From: JACPUW01 sp049115495
GTDB taxonomy: Bacteria; Bacteroidota; Bacteroidia; CAILMK01; JACPUW01
Reading direction: 5' to 3'
Assembly (NCBI GenBank): GCA_049115495.1
Contig: JAGDZV010000003.1
Location: 62,001-126,000, forward strand
DNA length: 64,000 nucleotides
The notes beneath the pieces are model-generated. The model was not told where the DNA came from and made no database searches. It saw nothing but the letters and a program-made list of their open reading frames with translations. The position numbers and the translations under genes are program-made. Below, one piece after another: positions 23,689 to 32,054 of this stretch (positions are counted from its first letter, which is position 1; each line of letters begins with the position of its first letter).

Positions 23689-24319
23689 CCTTTTCTATTC
23701 TATCAACAAGCTTTTTTGCCAATTCTGTTTTTTGCATTAACGGTAATTCATCAATTCCACCATCTTTATAAAACAAAGTAGTTTTATTGGTGTCGTATCC
23801 AAATCCCGCGCCCTTGTCATTCATAGAGTTTAGTACGATCAGGTCAGCCTTTTTACGTTCTAGCTTTCCTTTTGCATTTTCTTGTTCATTATGTGTTTCT
23901 AAAGCAAAACCTACTAGAAATTGATCTTCAGTTTTTATTTTACCCAATGAGGCAAGAATGTCCTTTGTTTTTTTGAGTTGTATGGTCATGTCTTCTTGAC
24001 CAACTTCTTTTTTTATTTTTTCATTGGCCACCGTAATAGGCGTAAAATCAGCAACGGCTGCCGACATTACCGCTATCTTGTAATCCAAGTGATTCATCAC
24101 AGCAGTGTACATTTCATGAGCACTTTCAACGCTAACAATATGAAGGTTTGCATGAGAAATTTCTAGATTAACAGGGCCTGAAACCAAAGTCACATTATAA
24201 CCTTTTTCAAGAAATGCCTGAGCAATAGCATAACCCATTTTACCGCTGCTTCTATTGCCAATAAACCTTACGGGGTCAATGGGTTCGTGAGTAGGTCCTG
24301 CTGTAATCAGTACCTTCAT
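23681..24319 (-). CDS. coaB: Phosphopantothenate-cysteine ligase (CoaB part, separate gene)
   Basis: A 212-residue ligase joining phosphopantothenate and cysteine in coenzyme A synthesis. The domain is complete: VLITAGPTHEPIDPVRFIGN at the N-terminus, SSGKMGYAIA, then a MSAAVADFTP nucleotide-site motif, IKKEVG, KTKDILASLG, VGFALETHN and LIVLNSM. In most bacteria this is the second half of fused CoaBC. Here it has its own ATG, two codons after the stop of the CoaC gene and in the same frame. The usual linker between the halves is shorter here. Confidence 0.93.
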   Translation of the reverse strand: MKVLITAGPTHEPIDPVRFIGNRSSGKMGYAIAQAFLEKGYNVTLVSGPVNLEISHANLHIVSVESAHEMYTAVMNHLDYKIAVMSAAVADFTPITVANEKIKKEVGQEDMTIQLKKTKDILASLGKIKTEDQFLVGFALETHNEQENAKGKLERKKADLIVLNSMNDKGAGFGYDTNKTTLFYKDGGIDELPLMQKTELAKKLVDRIEKAI

Positions 24320-24322
24320 AAA

Positions 24323-24862
24323 TCAGATGTTTTTCTCAATAAATGAAATGATGTTTTCAGGTTCGGGCAACCTTCCATCACCAAAAATGCCGCTCGCTAG
24401 TTCACCTTTCTCGGGTGGCATAATTGTAATTCCATCTTGTATAAGTTTAGAAATGTTTCGTTGCACTGCAGCATGGTGCCACATGTCATGGTCCATTGCT
24501 GGGCACACAATTACCTTGTTCTTAGCAGAAAGGTAGGTGGCATGCAACACATTATTGCACAGCCCATTTGCAAAGTGTCCTATTACATTAGCACTTGCCG
24601 GAGCTACTAAAATTAAATCAGCCCATTCGCCAAGTTCTACGTGATTATGCCACTCGCCGCTTTCTTTATTAAAGAACTCTGTAATAACCGGATGCTTAGA
24701 AACGCTTGATAAAGTAAGTGGTGTAATAAACTGTGCACCACCTTTGGTGAGCACTATTTTAACTTTACAACCGGCCTTAACCAACAAACGGGCAACAATA
24801 GCACTTTTATAAGCACTAATGCTGCCCGTAACTCCTAGCAATACCTTTTTATTTAAAGGCAC
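24323..24862 (-). CDS. coaC: Phosphopantothenoylcysteine decarboxylase (CoaC part, separate gene)
   Basis: A 179-residue flavoprotein decarboxylase, making 4'-phosphopantetheine from phosphopantothenoylcysteine. Seen are VLLGVTGSISAYKSA at the FMN site, the active-site histidine in WHNHVELGEWAD, LVAPASANVIGHFANGLCNN, PAMDHDMW and GELASGIFGDGRLPE with the substrate-binding loop. It stops with TGA; TTT and the coaB ATG follow in the same frame, so the boundary with coaB is a single in-frame stop. It lies between the rpoZ-like gene (3 bp upstream) and coaB. Confidence 0.93.
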   Translation of the reverse strand: MPLNKKVLLGVTGSISAYKSAIVARLLVKAGCKVKIVLTKGGAQFITPLTLSSVSKHPVITEFFNKESGEWHNHVELGEWADLILVAPASANVIGHFANGLCNNVLHATYLSAKNKVIVCPAMDHDMWHHAAVQRNISKLIQDGITIMPPEKGELASGIFGDGRLPEPENIISFIEKNI

Positions 24863-24865
24863 AGC

Positions 24866-25186
24866 TTATTTTGTTTCGCTATCTTCTACTTTTCTGTAGT
24901 AAATCTTTCCGTCAAGAAACTCTTCAATAGCTCTAATTACAGCTTTAGGTCTCTTTTCGTAAGCAGTTGAAATCTCAATTTGCTCTCTATTCTCAAAAGT
25001 CTCTTCTAAGTTATCAGTTGAAGGTGCAAACTCCGAAAGCTTGTTATGAAGTTCTTCTTTCTCTTCAGCTGCTAGTTGATTAGCTCTTTTTGTTAGGAGA
25101 ACAATTGTTTCGTAAAGGTTATTTGTACCTTTTTCAAGGTCAATAAGATCTCTGGCAATTGCTTCTAATGTTTGATTGTTTTCCAT
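24866..25186 (-). CDS. rpoZ: RNA polymerase omega subunit, Bacteroidetes Rpb6-like
   Basis: A 106-residue protein of the omega/Rpb6 type found in Bacteroidetes, which helps assemble RNA polymerase around the beta-prime subunit. Features are GTNNLYETIVLLTKRANQLA, equivalent to the omega KRArql helix, LSEFAPSTDNLEETFENREQ and a C-terminal EFLDGKIYYRKVE. It is longer and more acidic than the proteobacterial form. It lies 6 bp after bamD and 3 bp before coaC, a gene order I know from many Bacteroidetes. Confidence 0.85.
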   Translation of the reverse strand: MENNQTLEAIARDLIDLEKGTNNLYETIVLLTKRANQLAAEEKEELHNKLSEFAPSTDNLEETFENREQIEISTAYEKRPKAVIRAIEEFLDGKIYYRKVEDSETK

Positions 25187-25192
25187 TAAAGC

Positions 25193-25999
25193 TTAATTAT
25201 TTTGAATATTATTAAGTTCTTGTTTCGCTATATCGCTGTATTCTTTGGCTTTTTCCATGTACTGGCTATTTGGAAATCGCTTTTTGAATTCTTTGAAATA
25301 ATCAACAGTTTCTACAAAACGCTCTTCTTGCTTTTTGCGAACACTATTTTCTGCAAATTTAAATGAAGACTCTATCATTAAGAACCTTGCATCTTCTTCA
25401 TAGTTTGATCCAGGAAATTCTCTAGTAAAATTTCCAAGCGCCCAAACAGCAGCTTTATAGTCTTGAATCTTATAGTAAATGTTAGCTGTAGTATACGCTT
25501 TAAATTCTATTTTAACTCTCATTTCATCAATTAGAGCATTGCACTCGTCTACATGCTCACTTTCAGGAAAAGCATTCGTAAATTGTTCAAGTGCGTTTAT
25601 AGCCTTTTGAGATGAAGATTGATCGAGGCTTGATTTTGGAGAAGTAGTATGAAGGCACTTACAATGCATAAAGAGTGATTCTTCAGCATTTTTTGAATAA
25701 GGGTAAGACTCGTAAAATTGCTTGAAATGATATGCGGCTAGAAAAAATTGATCGGTATTAAATTCACAATAGGCCATATTAAAAAGAATGGTCTTCATTT
25801 GGTCTTGACCAAGAAAAATTCTTCTTAATTCTTCATATAAAGGAAGCGCCTTTGTGAATTGCTCATTTTCATATAATTCGTTGGCAGTTTCAAGCTTTAA
25901 ATTAAAATCGTCGCTATTAAGTACTTTTTGGTACTCACTGCATGATGCTAATATGAAGATTATAAAGGCAAAAAGCCAGTATTTGGTGGTGTTTTTCAT
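25193..25999 (-). CDS. bamD: Outer-membrane assembly lipoprotein BamD
   Basis: A 268-residue lipoprotein with lipobox LASC at about residue 20 followed by SEYQKVLNSDDFNLKLETA, the characteristic BamD start in this phylum. The rest is tetratricopeptide-like helices (YENEQFTKALPLYEELRR, FFLAAYHFKQFYESYPYS, YKAAVWALGNFTREFPGS, YFKEFKKRFPNSQYMEKA). BamD anchors the BAM machine that folds outer-membrane proteins. It is the first gene of the bamD-rpoZ-coaC-coaB operon and is divergent from the acyltransferase gene. Confidence 0.93.
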   Translation of the reverse strand: MKNTTKYWLFAFIIFILASCSEYQKVLNSDDFNLKLETANELYENEQFTKALPLYEELRRIFLGQDQMKTILFNMAYCEFNTDQFFLAAYHFKQFYESYPYSKNAEESLFMHCKCLHTTSPKSSLDQSSSQKAINALEQFTNAFPESEHVDECNALIDEMRVKIEFKAYTTANIYYKIQDYKAAVWALGNFTREFPGSNYEEDARFLMIESSFKFAENSVRKKQEERFVETVDYFKEFKKRFPNSQYMEKAKEYSDIAKQELNNIQNN

Positions 26000-26072
26000 A
26001 AACCGCGCAAATTTAATGATTGTATTTGTACTAACAGTTAAGATAATATATAGGTTGTATCAACAAGCTTGC

Positions 26073-26103
26073 TTTGCTAATATTCGCCATTGCTTTAGCT
26101 TTG
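26073..26103 (+). promoter_or_regulatory. Promoter of the serine-palmitoyltransferase-like gene
   Basis: TTTG (26073-26076), a 19-bp spacer and TAGCTTTG (26096-26103), an exact match to the Bacteroidetes consensus, 22 bp upstream of the ATG. Confidence 0.65.
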
Positions 26104-26125
26104 CACCATTAATTATTACAGGTAT

Positions 26126-27370
26126 ATGGACATATTTGCCAAAATAGCAGAAAATAAAGGACCCCTAGGTCAGTATTCGAATTTTGCCCATAACTACTTT
26201 ACTTTTCCAAAACTTGAAGGCGAAATAGGAAATCGCATGATGTTTAGGGGAAAAGAAAAGCTTGTATGGAGTTTGAATAATTATTTAGGATTAGCTAATC
26301 ATCCAGAAGTAAGAAGAGTTGATGGAGAAGCTGGAGTTCAATACGGACTAGCAACTCCAATGGGAGCAAGGATGATGTCTGGTAACTCAGTATATCATGA
26401 ACAGCTTGAAAAAGAATTGTCTGATTTTGTAGGCAAAGAAGATACATTCTTACTTAATTATGGTTATCAAGGAGTGCTTTCAACTATTGACGCACTGGTT
26501 GACCGACATGATGTTATTGTATATGATGCAGAATCTCATGCATGTATAATAGATGGAGTAAGGCTACATCAAGGTAAAAGATTTATGTATGTGCATAATG
26601 ATATTGAAAACCTTGAGAAACAATTGAAGAGAGCTGAAAAGCTTGTTGAACAAAACGGTAGAGGTGGAATTTTAGTGATTACCGAAGGTGTTTTTGGAAT
26701 GTCTGGAAATTTAGGTAAGCTAAAAGAAGTAGTGGCATTAAAATCAAAATACGAGTTTAGACTTTTAGTTGATGATGCACACGGCTTTGGTACCATGGGC
26801 GAAACAGGTGCCGGTACTGGAGAGTTTCTTGGCGTACAGGACGAAATTGATGTGTACTTTTCAACGTTTGCCAAATCAATGGCTAGCATTGGTGCATTTG
26901 TTTCAAGTACAGAATCAGTAACTGAATTTTTGAGGTACAATATGAGATCTCAAATATTTGCCAAATCACTACCAATGCCATTGGTTATTGGCGATCTTAA
27001 AAGACTTGAACTATTAAGAACACAACCAGAGCATAAAGCAAAGCTTTGGAAAATTGTAAATGAGCTTCAAAGTGGTTTAAAAGAACGTGGATACAATTTA
27101 GGTACTACAGAAAGTTGTGTAACTCCTGTTTTCTTAAACGGAACGGAGTTAGAAGCTGCTAACCTTATTATGGATTTGAGAGAGAATTATGATATTTTCT
27201 GCTCAATGGTAGTGTATCCTGTTGTTCCTAAGGGAGTTATAATGCTTAGATTAATTCCTACAGCAGCTCATACATCTGAAGATGTACAGGAAACACTTAT
27301 TGCTTTTGACAGTATTTCTGATAAGCTTAAGAACAAACAATACAGCTCAGACAAAATTGTGTTAGTATAA
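26126..27370 (+). CDS. PLP-dependent acyl-CoA transferase, serine palmitoyltransferase/KBL family
   Basis: A 414-residue enzyme of the alpha-oxoamine synthase family, which joins an amino acid to an acyl-CoA with pyridoxal phosphate. Seen are WSLNNYLGLANHPEVR, YGLATPMGARMMSGNSVYHEQLE, DAESHACIIDGVRLHQGKRF, VDDAHGFGTMGETGAG and the PLP lysine in FSTFAKSMASIGAF. Database names vary (2-amino-3-ketobutyrate CoA ligase, serine palmitoyltransferase). In Bacteroidetes the likely role is the first step of sphingolipid or sulfonolipid synthesis; the amino-acid substrate cannot be decided from sequence. It is followed by a histone-H1-like gene 86 bp later. Confidence 0.85.
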   Translation: MDIFAKIAENKGPLGQYSNFAHNYFTFPKLEGEIGNRMMFRGKEKLVWSLNNYLGLANHPEVRRVDGEAGVQYGLATPMGARMMSGNSVYHEQLEKELSDFVGKEDTFLLNYGYQGVLSTIDALVDRHDVIVYDAESHACIIDGVRLHQGKRFMYVHNDIENLEKQLKRAEKLVEQNGRGGILVITEGVFGMSGNLGKLKEVVALKSKYEFRLLVDDAHGFGTMGETGAGTGEFLGVQDEIDVYFSTFAKSMASIGAFVSSTESVTEFLRYNMRSQIFAKSLPMPLVIGDLKRLELLRTQPEHKAKLWKIVNELQSGLKERGYNLGTTESCVTPVFLNGTELEAANLIMDLRENYDIFCSMVVYPVVPKGVIMLRLIPTAAHTSEDVQETLIAFDSISDKLKNKQYSSDKIVLV

Positions 27371-27456
27371 AATGTGCATTTAAAGGGCATATTCTTAAAA
27401 ATATGCTTAATATTACGCCACAATCAAAGATTTTGTAAACTTAAATACTTTAGACT

Positions 27457-27633
27457 ATGAACAGATTTGCAGAAGTTCGTGACTTAGTTATGTCATTAGA
27501 AGGAGACTTTGCTAAGTTTTACGACAAAAACAACAAAGCAGCCGGAACAAGAGTACGTAAAGGCATGCAAGAACTAAAAAACCTTGCACAAGAAGTACGT
27601 ATGGAAGTTCAAAACATGAAGAATAACGATTAA
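27457..27633 (+). CDS. Histone H1-like small DNA-binding protein
   Basis: A 58-residue protein beginning MNRFAEVRDLVMSLEGDFAK and containing YDKNNKAAGTRVRKGMQELK and LAQEVRMEVQ. This matches the short histone-H1/Hc1-like family of Bacteroidetes, which are thought to bind DNA or to affect nucleoid structure. It is basic in the middle and helical. It is followed 21 bp later by a strong terminator and may be transcribed alone or with the acyltransferase gene. Confidence 0.9.
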   Translation: MNRFAEVRDLVMSLEGDFAKFYDKNNKAAGTRVRKGMQELKNLAQEVRMEVQNMKNND

Positions 27634-27654
27634 GCTTAAGTTGTAGCAAAACTT

Positions 27655-27685
27655 AAAGGGTCTTTTTTTGAAAGGCCCTTTTTTT
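27655..27685 (+). terminator. Intrinsic terminator of the histone-like gene
   Basis: AAAGGGTCTTT / AAAGGCCCTTT, an 11-bp stem with one G-T wobble and loop TTTTG, followed by a T run. The 254 bp between it and dapA (27686-27939) hold nothing I can identify. Confidence 0.9.
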
Positions 27686-27939
27686 ATGTCATAATTTCCG
27701 TTACATCAGAATAAGCAAGCTTTAGTTTTAGTTCCTTTCTTCTCAAAAGCGCAAATTTTTTAGTCCTAAAACCTCTATTTGCTAAACGCTCTCTTGTCTT
27801 TAATCTAATATGAGCTCAAAAGCCAACTAACACTATAGGGTAGACTGACTGAATCGAATCTATTTTACGCAAGCATCAAAGCGACCGAGATAGTCAAAGT
27901 AAAGAGATTGAAGGCAAACAGTCACTCTTATAGAAGAGA

Positions 27940-28815
27940 TTAGATCATTAATGACTTAATTTTATTCTCAAGGGTTTTTGAAGCTGGAATTAAGGGCATT
28001 CTAACATTTGGCTCACAAAGTCCTAATTCACTCATTAAAAACTTAATTCCAACAGGGTTGCCTTCATCATATATTGAATTTGTGATGTTCAATAATTTGT
28101 AGTGAAGGTTCTTTGCTTTTTCAAAATCACCATCCATGGCAAATTCAACCATTTGTGAGAACTCTTTTGGATAGGCTTGGGCAATAACTGAGATTACGCC
28201 TTTTGTTCCTGTAGAAATCATGGCTAGTGTTAATGCGTCTTCACCAGATACGATATAGAAATCTTCGGGAGATTCATTTTCAATGGCCATAATCTGGCTC
28301 ATGTCTCCACTAGCTTCTTTTATACAAACAATGTTGTTGTGCTTTTTAGCCAATTCAATGGTAGTGCTTGCTAACATGTTACAACCGGTTCGGCTAGGGA
28401 CATTATAAAGTATTATAGGATGATTTGTACTATTGGCAATTGCACCAAAATGGTGAACCAGTGCACTTTGATTTGGCTTATTGTAATATGGTGTTACAGA
28501 AAGCAAACCGCTATGAGGGTATTTATTTAATGAATCAATCCATTTGACAACATATGGCGTATTGTTACCGCCCGCACCAATGGCAATTGGAAGTCTGCCA
28601 TTATTTACTTTAAAAAATGTATCTAAAATTTGATACTTTTCTTCTGTTGAAAGGGTAGGAGTTTCTGCCGTAGTTCCTAGCGCTACTAGATACTTTATGC
28701 CACCTGAAATAAGGTGTTCAATTATTTTTTCTAAAGCGTTATGATCTACTTCGTTGTTTTTGGTAAATGGCGTTATTACGGCCACACCTGTTCCCATAAA
28801 ACTTTTATTGCGCAT
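27940..28815 (-). CDS. dapA: 4-Hydroxy-tetrahydrodipicolinate synthase
   Basis: A 291-residue aldolase of the lysine/diaminopimelate pathway, condensing pyruvate with aspartate semialdehyde. The barrel motifs are present: GTGVAVITPF at the start, LVALGTTAETPTLS with the threonine pair, VTPYYNKPNQ, ILYNVPSRTGCN with the catalytic tyrosine, and the Schiff-base lysine in IVCIKEASGD. It is the last gene of a minus-strand row M23 peptidase - merR - dapA, with gaps of 19 and 37 bp. Length is normal. Confidence 0.95.
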   Translation of the reverse strand: MRNKSFMGTGVAVITPFTKNNEVDHNALEKIIEHLISGGIKYLVALGTTAETPTLSTEEKYQILDTFFKVNNGRLPIAIGAGGNNTPYVVKWIDSLNKYPHSGLLSVTPYYNKPNQSALVHHFGAIANSTNHPIILYNVPSRTGCNMLASTTIELAKKHNNIVCIKEASGDMSQIMAIENESPEDFYIVSGEDALTLAMISTGTKGVISVIAQAYPKEFSQMVEFAMDGDFEKAKNLHYKLLNITNSIYDEGNPVGIKFLMSELGLCEPNVRMPLIPASKTLENKIKSLMI

Positions 28816-28852
28816 AAACTTTGAATTTGATTTAAAACTGAAGCTTTTAAAA

Positions 28853-29176
28853 TTAGCTCAATTCATTTTTAATGTCAACCAAAAATGTTCTTATCTCTTT
28901 TAATCTCATTTCAATTTCCAAAATTTTGGAATTGGGATTCTTGTTGTTTTTAAGAATTCTCTTTGCCCCTTCAAGGGTATGGCCCTGCTCTTTTACAAGA
29001 TTATATATTTTTCTAAGTTCTTCAATATCTTCTTTAGTGAAAACCCTGTTTCCGCGTCGGTTCTTCTTTGGCTTTACATTAGGGAACTCTTTTTCCCAAA
29101 ACCTAATCAACGATGAATTAACTTCTAGCATATCAGCTACTTCACCAATTTTATAATAGTATTTCTCGCCTTCCAT
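28853..29176 (-). CDS. MerR-family transcriptional regulator
   Basis: A 107-residue regulator: YYKIGEVADMLEVNSSLIRFWEKEFPNVKP is the MerR helix-turn-helix (first 35 residues, in two parts), RRGNRVFTKEDIEEL the wing and KEQGHTLEGAKRIL the second helix. A short coiled coil (EIEMRLKEIRTFLVDIKNEL) ends the protein, and no metal-binding cysteines are present. This short form is common in Bacteroidetes, often beside the M23 peptidase gene as here. The effector and targets are unknown. Confidence 0.9.
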   Translation of the reverse strand: MEGEKYYYKIGEVADMLEVNSSLIRFWEKEFPNVKPKKNRRGNRVFTKEDIEELRKIYNLVKEQGHTLEGAKRILKNNKNPNSKILEIEMRLKEIRTFLVDIKNELS

Positions 29177-29195
29177 CTAAAATACCCTTTTTCTA

Positions 29196-30164
29196 CTAGT
29201 CAAATGATTGATTACTCTGTCTTGATAAGTTTAGAATAGTTTCATATTCTGTTGCGCCAAGATCATTATTGAAGTAATGAATTGGATTAACCTTTTTTCC
29301 ATTTTTAATAACTTCATAATGCAAGTGAGGTGCACTTGATAATCCTGTGTTACCAACTAATCCAATCAATTCTCCTCTTTTAACTTTTTGTCCTCTGCGC
29401 ACTTTAATTTTACTCATGTGAGCATAGATGGTCTTGTATCCGTATCCATGATTGATAATCACATGATTTCCATAACCTCTAACATATCGTGCCTTTTCAA
29501 CTACACCGTCACCAGTAGTATAAATTTCAGTTCCGGTAGGTGCTGAAAAGTCGGTTCCGTAATGAAATTTTCTAATTTTTAAGATGGGATGAAAGCGATA
29601 CCCAAACCCTGAAGCTAATCTTTTCAAGTCATCATTACTAACAGGTTGTATGGCAGGAATGTGTGCAAGCCTTTCTTCTTTATTTGTTGCCAATTCTGCC
29701 AGCTCTTCATAAGACCTGCTAAGTAGGGTCAATTTTTTTCTAGTTTCGTTTAGGTTATCAGTTATTGTGTTTAAGAGCGCTTCATTATCTAAGCCTGCAA
29801 ATTGTGCATTTCTATTAACACCACCAATTCCACCTTCCCAAACACTCTCTGGAGTTGGCTCTGCTTGTAAAATAACCCGGTATAAATTCTTGTCTTTTTC
29901 GTAAAGCTGGTCTAGAACAATTTCTTGCTGGGCAAGCTTTTGTTCCGAACTTTTCAATACCATTCTTAATTGCTCAATTTCTTTATCTAAAGCTTGCTCT
30001 CTTGGTGTGGGGAAAAAGTAAGAATATAAAATTAAGTTGAGCACTGAGAAAAGCATTGCAATAGCCAAGAAGCCCACTATTCTAAAAATACGATACCAAA
30101 TTGGCGTCTTATATTTTTCAAATGTGAGTGTGTCTGGATTATATTTAAAAGTATTTCTAGCCAT
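29196..30164 (-). CDS. M23-family peptidoglycan metallopeptidase, membrane-anchored
   Basis: A 322-residue protein with one N-terminal membrane helix (about 28-50), a coiled coil (about 57-95, and again near 135-165) and a C-terminal M23 zinc-peptidase domain (about 180-300). Metal ligands and active site are FHYGTDFSAPTG and PHLHYEV. Such proteins cut peptide cross-links in peptidoglycan, or act as inactive activators; here both motifs are complete. ATG 30164 was taken in preference to TTG 30173. It is the first gene of the M23-merR-dapA row. Confidence 0.93.
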   Translation of the reverse strand: MARNTFKYNPDTLTFEKYKTPIWYRIFRIVGFLAIAMLFSVLNLILYSYFFPTPREQALDKEIEQLRMVLKSSEQKLAQQEIVLDQLYEKDKNLYRVILQAEPTPESVWEGGIGGVNRNAQFAGLDNEALLNTITDNLNETRKKLTLLSRSYEELAELATNKEERLAHIPAIQPVSNDDLKRLASGFGYRFHPILKIRKFHYGTDFSAPTGTEIYTTGDGVVEKARYVRGYGNHVIINHGYGYKTIYAHMSKIKVRRGQKVKRGELIGLVGNTGLSSAPHLHYEVIKNGKKVNPIHYFNNDLGATEYETILNLSRQSNQSFD

Positions 30165-30314
30165 TCTCAACAAAAATAGAACATTTATTAAAGCTTTGAT
30201 TCAATCATATAGTACTAAAAGATTGGCTTGGAGTAAGTATATGGCATTTGATAGAAACCTTCTGATTATAATTAGAATAGTATTGATTTATTTTGCCGCA
30301 AATTTTACTACTTG

Positions 30315-30650
30315 ATGAAACCATTTGAAACCATTTCTCCCGTTGACTGGAAAGAAACTTTTGAAAAAGAAAAAGGGAAAATTGTTGATGTAAGAACTGC
30401 TGACGAGTTTGAAGATTCCTTTATAGAAGGAGCGGTGAACATAGATTATAATCTGCCAACTTTTGCAGTTACTATTGAAAAGTTAGGAAAGGTAACACCA
30501 TTGTTTCTTTACTGCAGAAGCGGCGCAAGAGCAAAAAATGCAATGGACTTGTTACAATCTAAAGGGTTTGAAAAGGTATATAACCTTGACGGAGGAATAA
30601 TGAAATGGGAATTTGACGGGTTTGAAGTTGAATATGGTGATGATTTCTAA
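30315..30650 (+). CDS. Rhodanese-like domain protein
   Basis: A 111-residue single rhodanese domain: VDVRTADEFEDSFIEGAVNI at the N-terminal half and the active-site loop FLYCRSGARA with the catalytic cysteine, followed by GFEKVYNLDGGIMKW. There is no signal peptide, so it is cytoplasmic. The substrate is unknown; related proteins transfer sulfur or carry persulfide. Start ATG 30315 follows a TTG in frame. Its TAA overlaps the TAG of the convergent phosphatase gene. Confidence 0.92.
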   Translation: MKPFETISPVDWKETFEKEKGKIVDVRTADEFEDSFIEGAVNIDYNLPTFAVTIEKLGKVTPLFLYCRSGARAKNAMDLLQSKGFEKVYNLDGGIMKWEFDGFEVEYGDDF

Positions 30651-31123
30651 ATTATTGCCTCCAGCAAATTAGCTGAACACCTTTCTACAATGTCATAAAC
30701 ATTTTTAAAATCATTCATAGAGCCGTAGTAGGGGTCTGGTACCACTAAGTCACCTTTAGTGGAGTCATAATCTCTAAACATCTCAATTTTTGATTTTGAA
30801 TCTCCGTCTTTTAACATCAAAATGTCAGCGTAATTTGAATGGTCCATGGCCATAATAAAATCATACTCTTCTAGGTCAGTTTTTTGAAGTTGCCTTGCTT
30901 TTGAGTAGTAATCTATACCATGCCCATTTAAAGTTGCTATAGTCCTATTGTCTGGCCACTCACCTATATGATAACCAGCAGTGCCAGCAGAATCAACCTG
31001 AAATCTACTTGCTAGACCTGCTTGATTTACTTTTTCTTTGAAAACACTCTCTGCCATTGGGGAACGGCAAATGTTCCCCAGGCAGACAAAGAGTATTTTT
31101 ATTTTGCTATTTGAATTGCTCAC
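30647..31123 (-). CDS. Low-molecular-weight protein-tyrosine phosphatase
   Basis: A 158-residue enzyme with the P-loop VCLGNICRSPMAE (CxxxxxRS) near residue 14 and the general-acid aspartate in VVPDPYYG. The first 10 residues (MSNSNSKIKI) vary and their ATG lies inside the end of the upstream dehydrogenase gene (17 bp overlap), suggesting coupling. Such enzymes dephosphorylate tyrosine residues of kinases or other proteins. Confidence 0.94.
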   Translation of the reverse strand: MSNSNSKIKILFVCLGNICRSPMAESVFKEKVNQAGLASRFQVDSAGTAGYHIGEWPDNRTIATLNGHGIDYYSKARQLQKTDLEEYDFIMAMDHSNYADILMLKDGDSKSKIEMFRDYDSTKGDLVVPDPYYGSMNDFKNVYDIVERCSANLLEAII

Positions 31124-31994
31124 TTACAATCAATTCTTTTGTTCCATGTGAATATGTGTAAAATCCTTCTCCAGATTTAGCACCTAATTTACCTGCTGTA
31201 ACCATATTTACCAGTAAAGGACAAGGTCTGTATTTAGGATCGCCAAACCCATCGTGTAATACATTAAGAATGGCTAAACAAACATCAAGACCAATAAAGT
31301 CTGCCAGTTGTAATGGACCCATAGGGTGAGCCATTCCCAGTTTCATAACAGTATCAATTTCACTTACACCTGCAACACCTTCAAATAAGCTGTAAATAGC
31401 TTCATTTATCATTGGCATAAGAATTCTGTTGGCAACAAAACCTGGGTAATCATTAGCCGGAACAGGTACTTTCTTAATGTTTTTACTTAGTGCTACAATA
31501 GCATTAGTAGTTTCTTTTGATGTGCTATATCCATTAATGATTTCTACAAGTTTCATTATGGGTACTGGGTTCATAAAATGCATTCCAATAACCTTTTCAG
31601 GTCTATTGGTTACCGCAGCAATCTTTGTAATTGAGATTGATGAAGTATTGGTTGCCAAAATGCAATTTTCAGGTGCATTTTTATCTATAGTTCTAAATAT
31701 GTCTAGCTTAATATCTACGTTTTCGGTAGCAGCTTCAATCACCAAATCTCTGTCACTTACACCTTCACCAGTATTTGTAAAAGTAGATATGTTATTTAAT
31801 GCATTACTTTTAGTTTCTTCACTAATTCTTTCCTTGGCTACAAGTCTATCTAAGTTTTTTGTAATTGTAGCAATTGCCTTTTCAAGACTTTTTTCACTTA
31901 TGTCAATTAAGTTTACTTGATATCCGTTTTGGGCAAAAACATGGGCTATTCCATTTCCCATTGTACCTGACCCTATTACAGCTATTTTTTGCAT
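31107..31994 (-). CDS. hbd: 3-Hydroxybutyryl-CoA dehydrogenase
   Basis: A 295-residue NAD-dependent 3-hydroxyacyl-CoA dehydrogenase. The Rossmann start is IAVIGSGTMGNGIAHVFAQ, the catalytic part has ATNTSSISITKIAA, IGMHFMNPVPIMKLVEII with the catalytic histidine, and PGFVANRILMPMINEA, followed by GMAHPMGPLQLADFIGLD in the C-terminal dimer domain. It interconverts acetoacetyl-CoA and 3-hydroxybutyryl-CoA in fatty-acid or butyrate-type metabolism. It is first in a two-gene unit with the phosphatase. Confidence 0.94.
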   Translation of the reverse strand: MQKIAVIGSGTMGNGIAHVFAQNGYQVNLIDISEKSLEKAIATITKNLDRLVAKERISEETKSNALNNISTFTNTGEGVSDRDLVIEAATENVDIKLDIFRTIDKNAPENCILATNTSSISITKIAAVTNRPEKVIGMHFMNPVPIMKLVEIINGYSTSKETTNAIVALSKNIKKVPVPANDYPGFVANRILMPMINEAIYSLFEGVAGVSEIDTVMKLGMAHPMGPLQLADFIGLDVCLAILNVLHDGFGDPKYRPCPLLVNMVTAGKLGAKSGEGFYTYSHGTKELIVSEQFK

Positions 31995-32054
31995 TTGAGT
32001 TTATTTTCTGCAAATTTAATTCAATTGAAAAGGGCAGTCAATTGAAAATATATG

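Noticed and set aside
27831..27840. T7-like promoter core CACTATAGGG
   Set aside because: Only the 3' part of the T7 consensus is present and no phage genes are nearby; a chance match.
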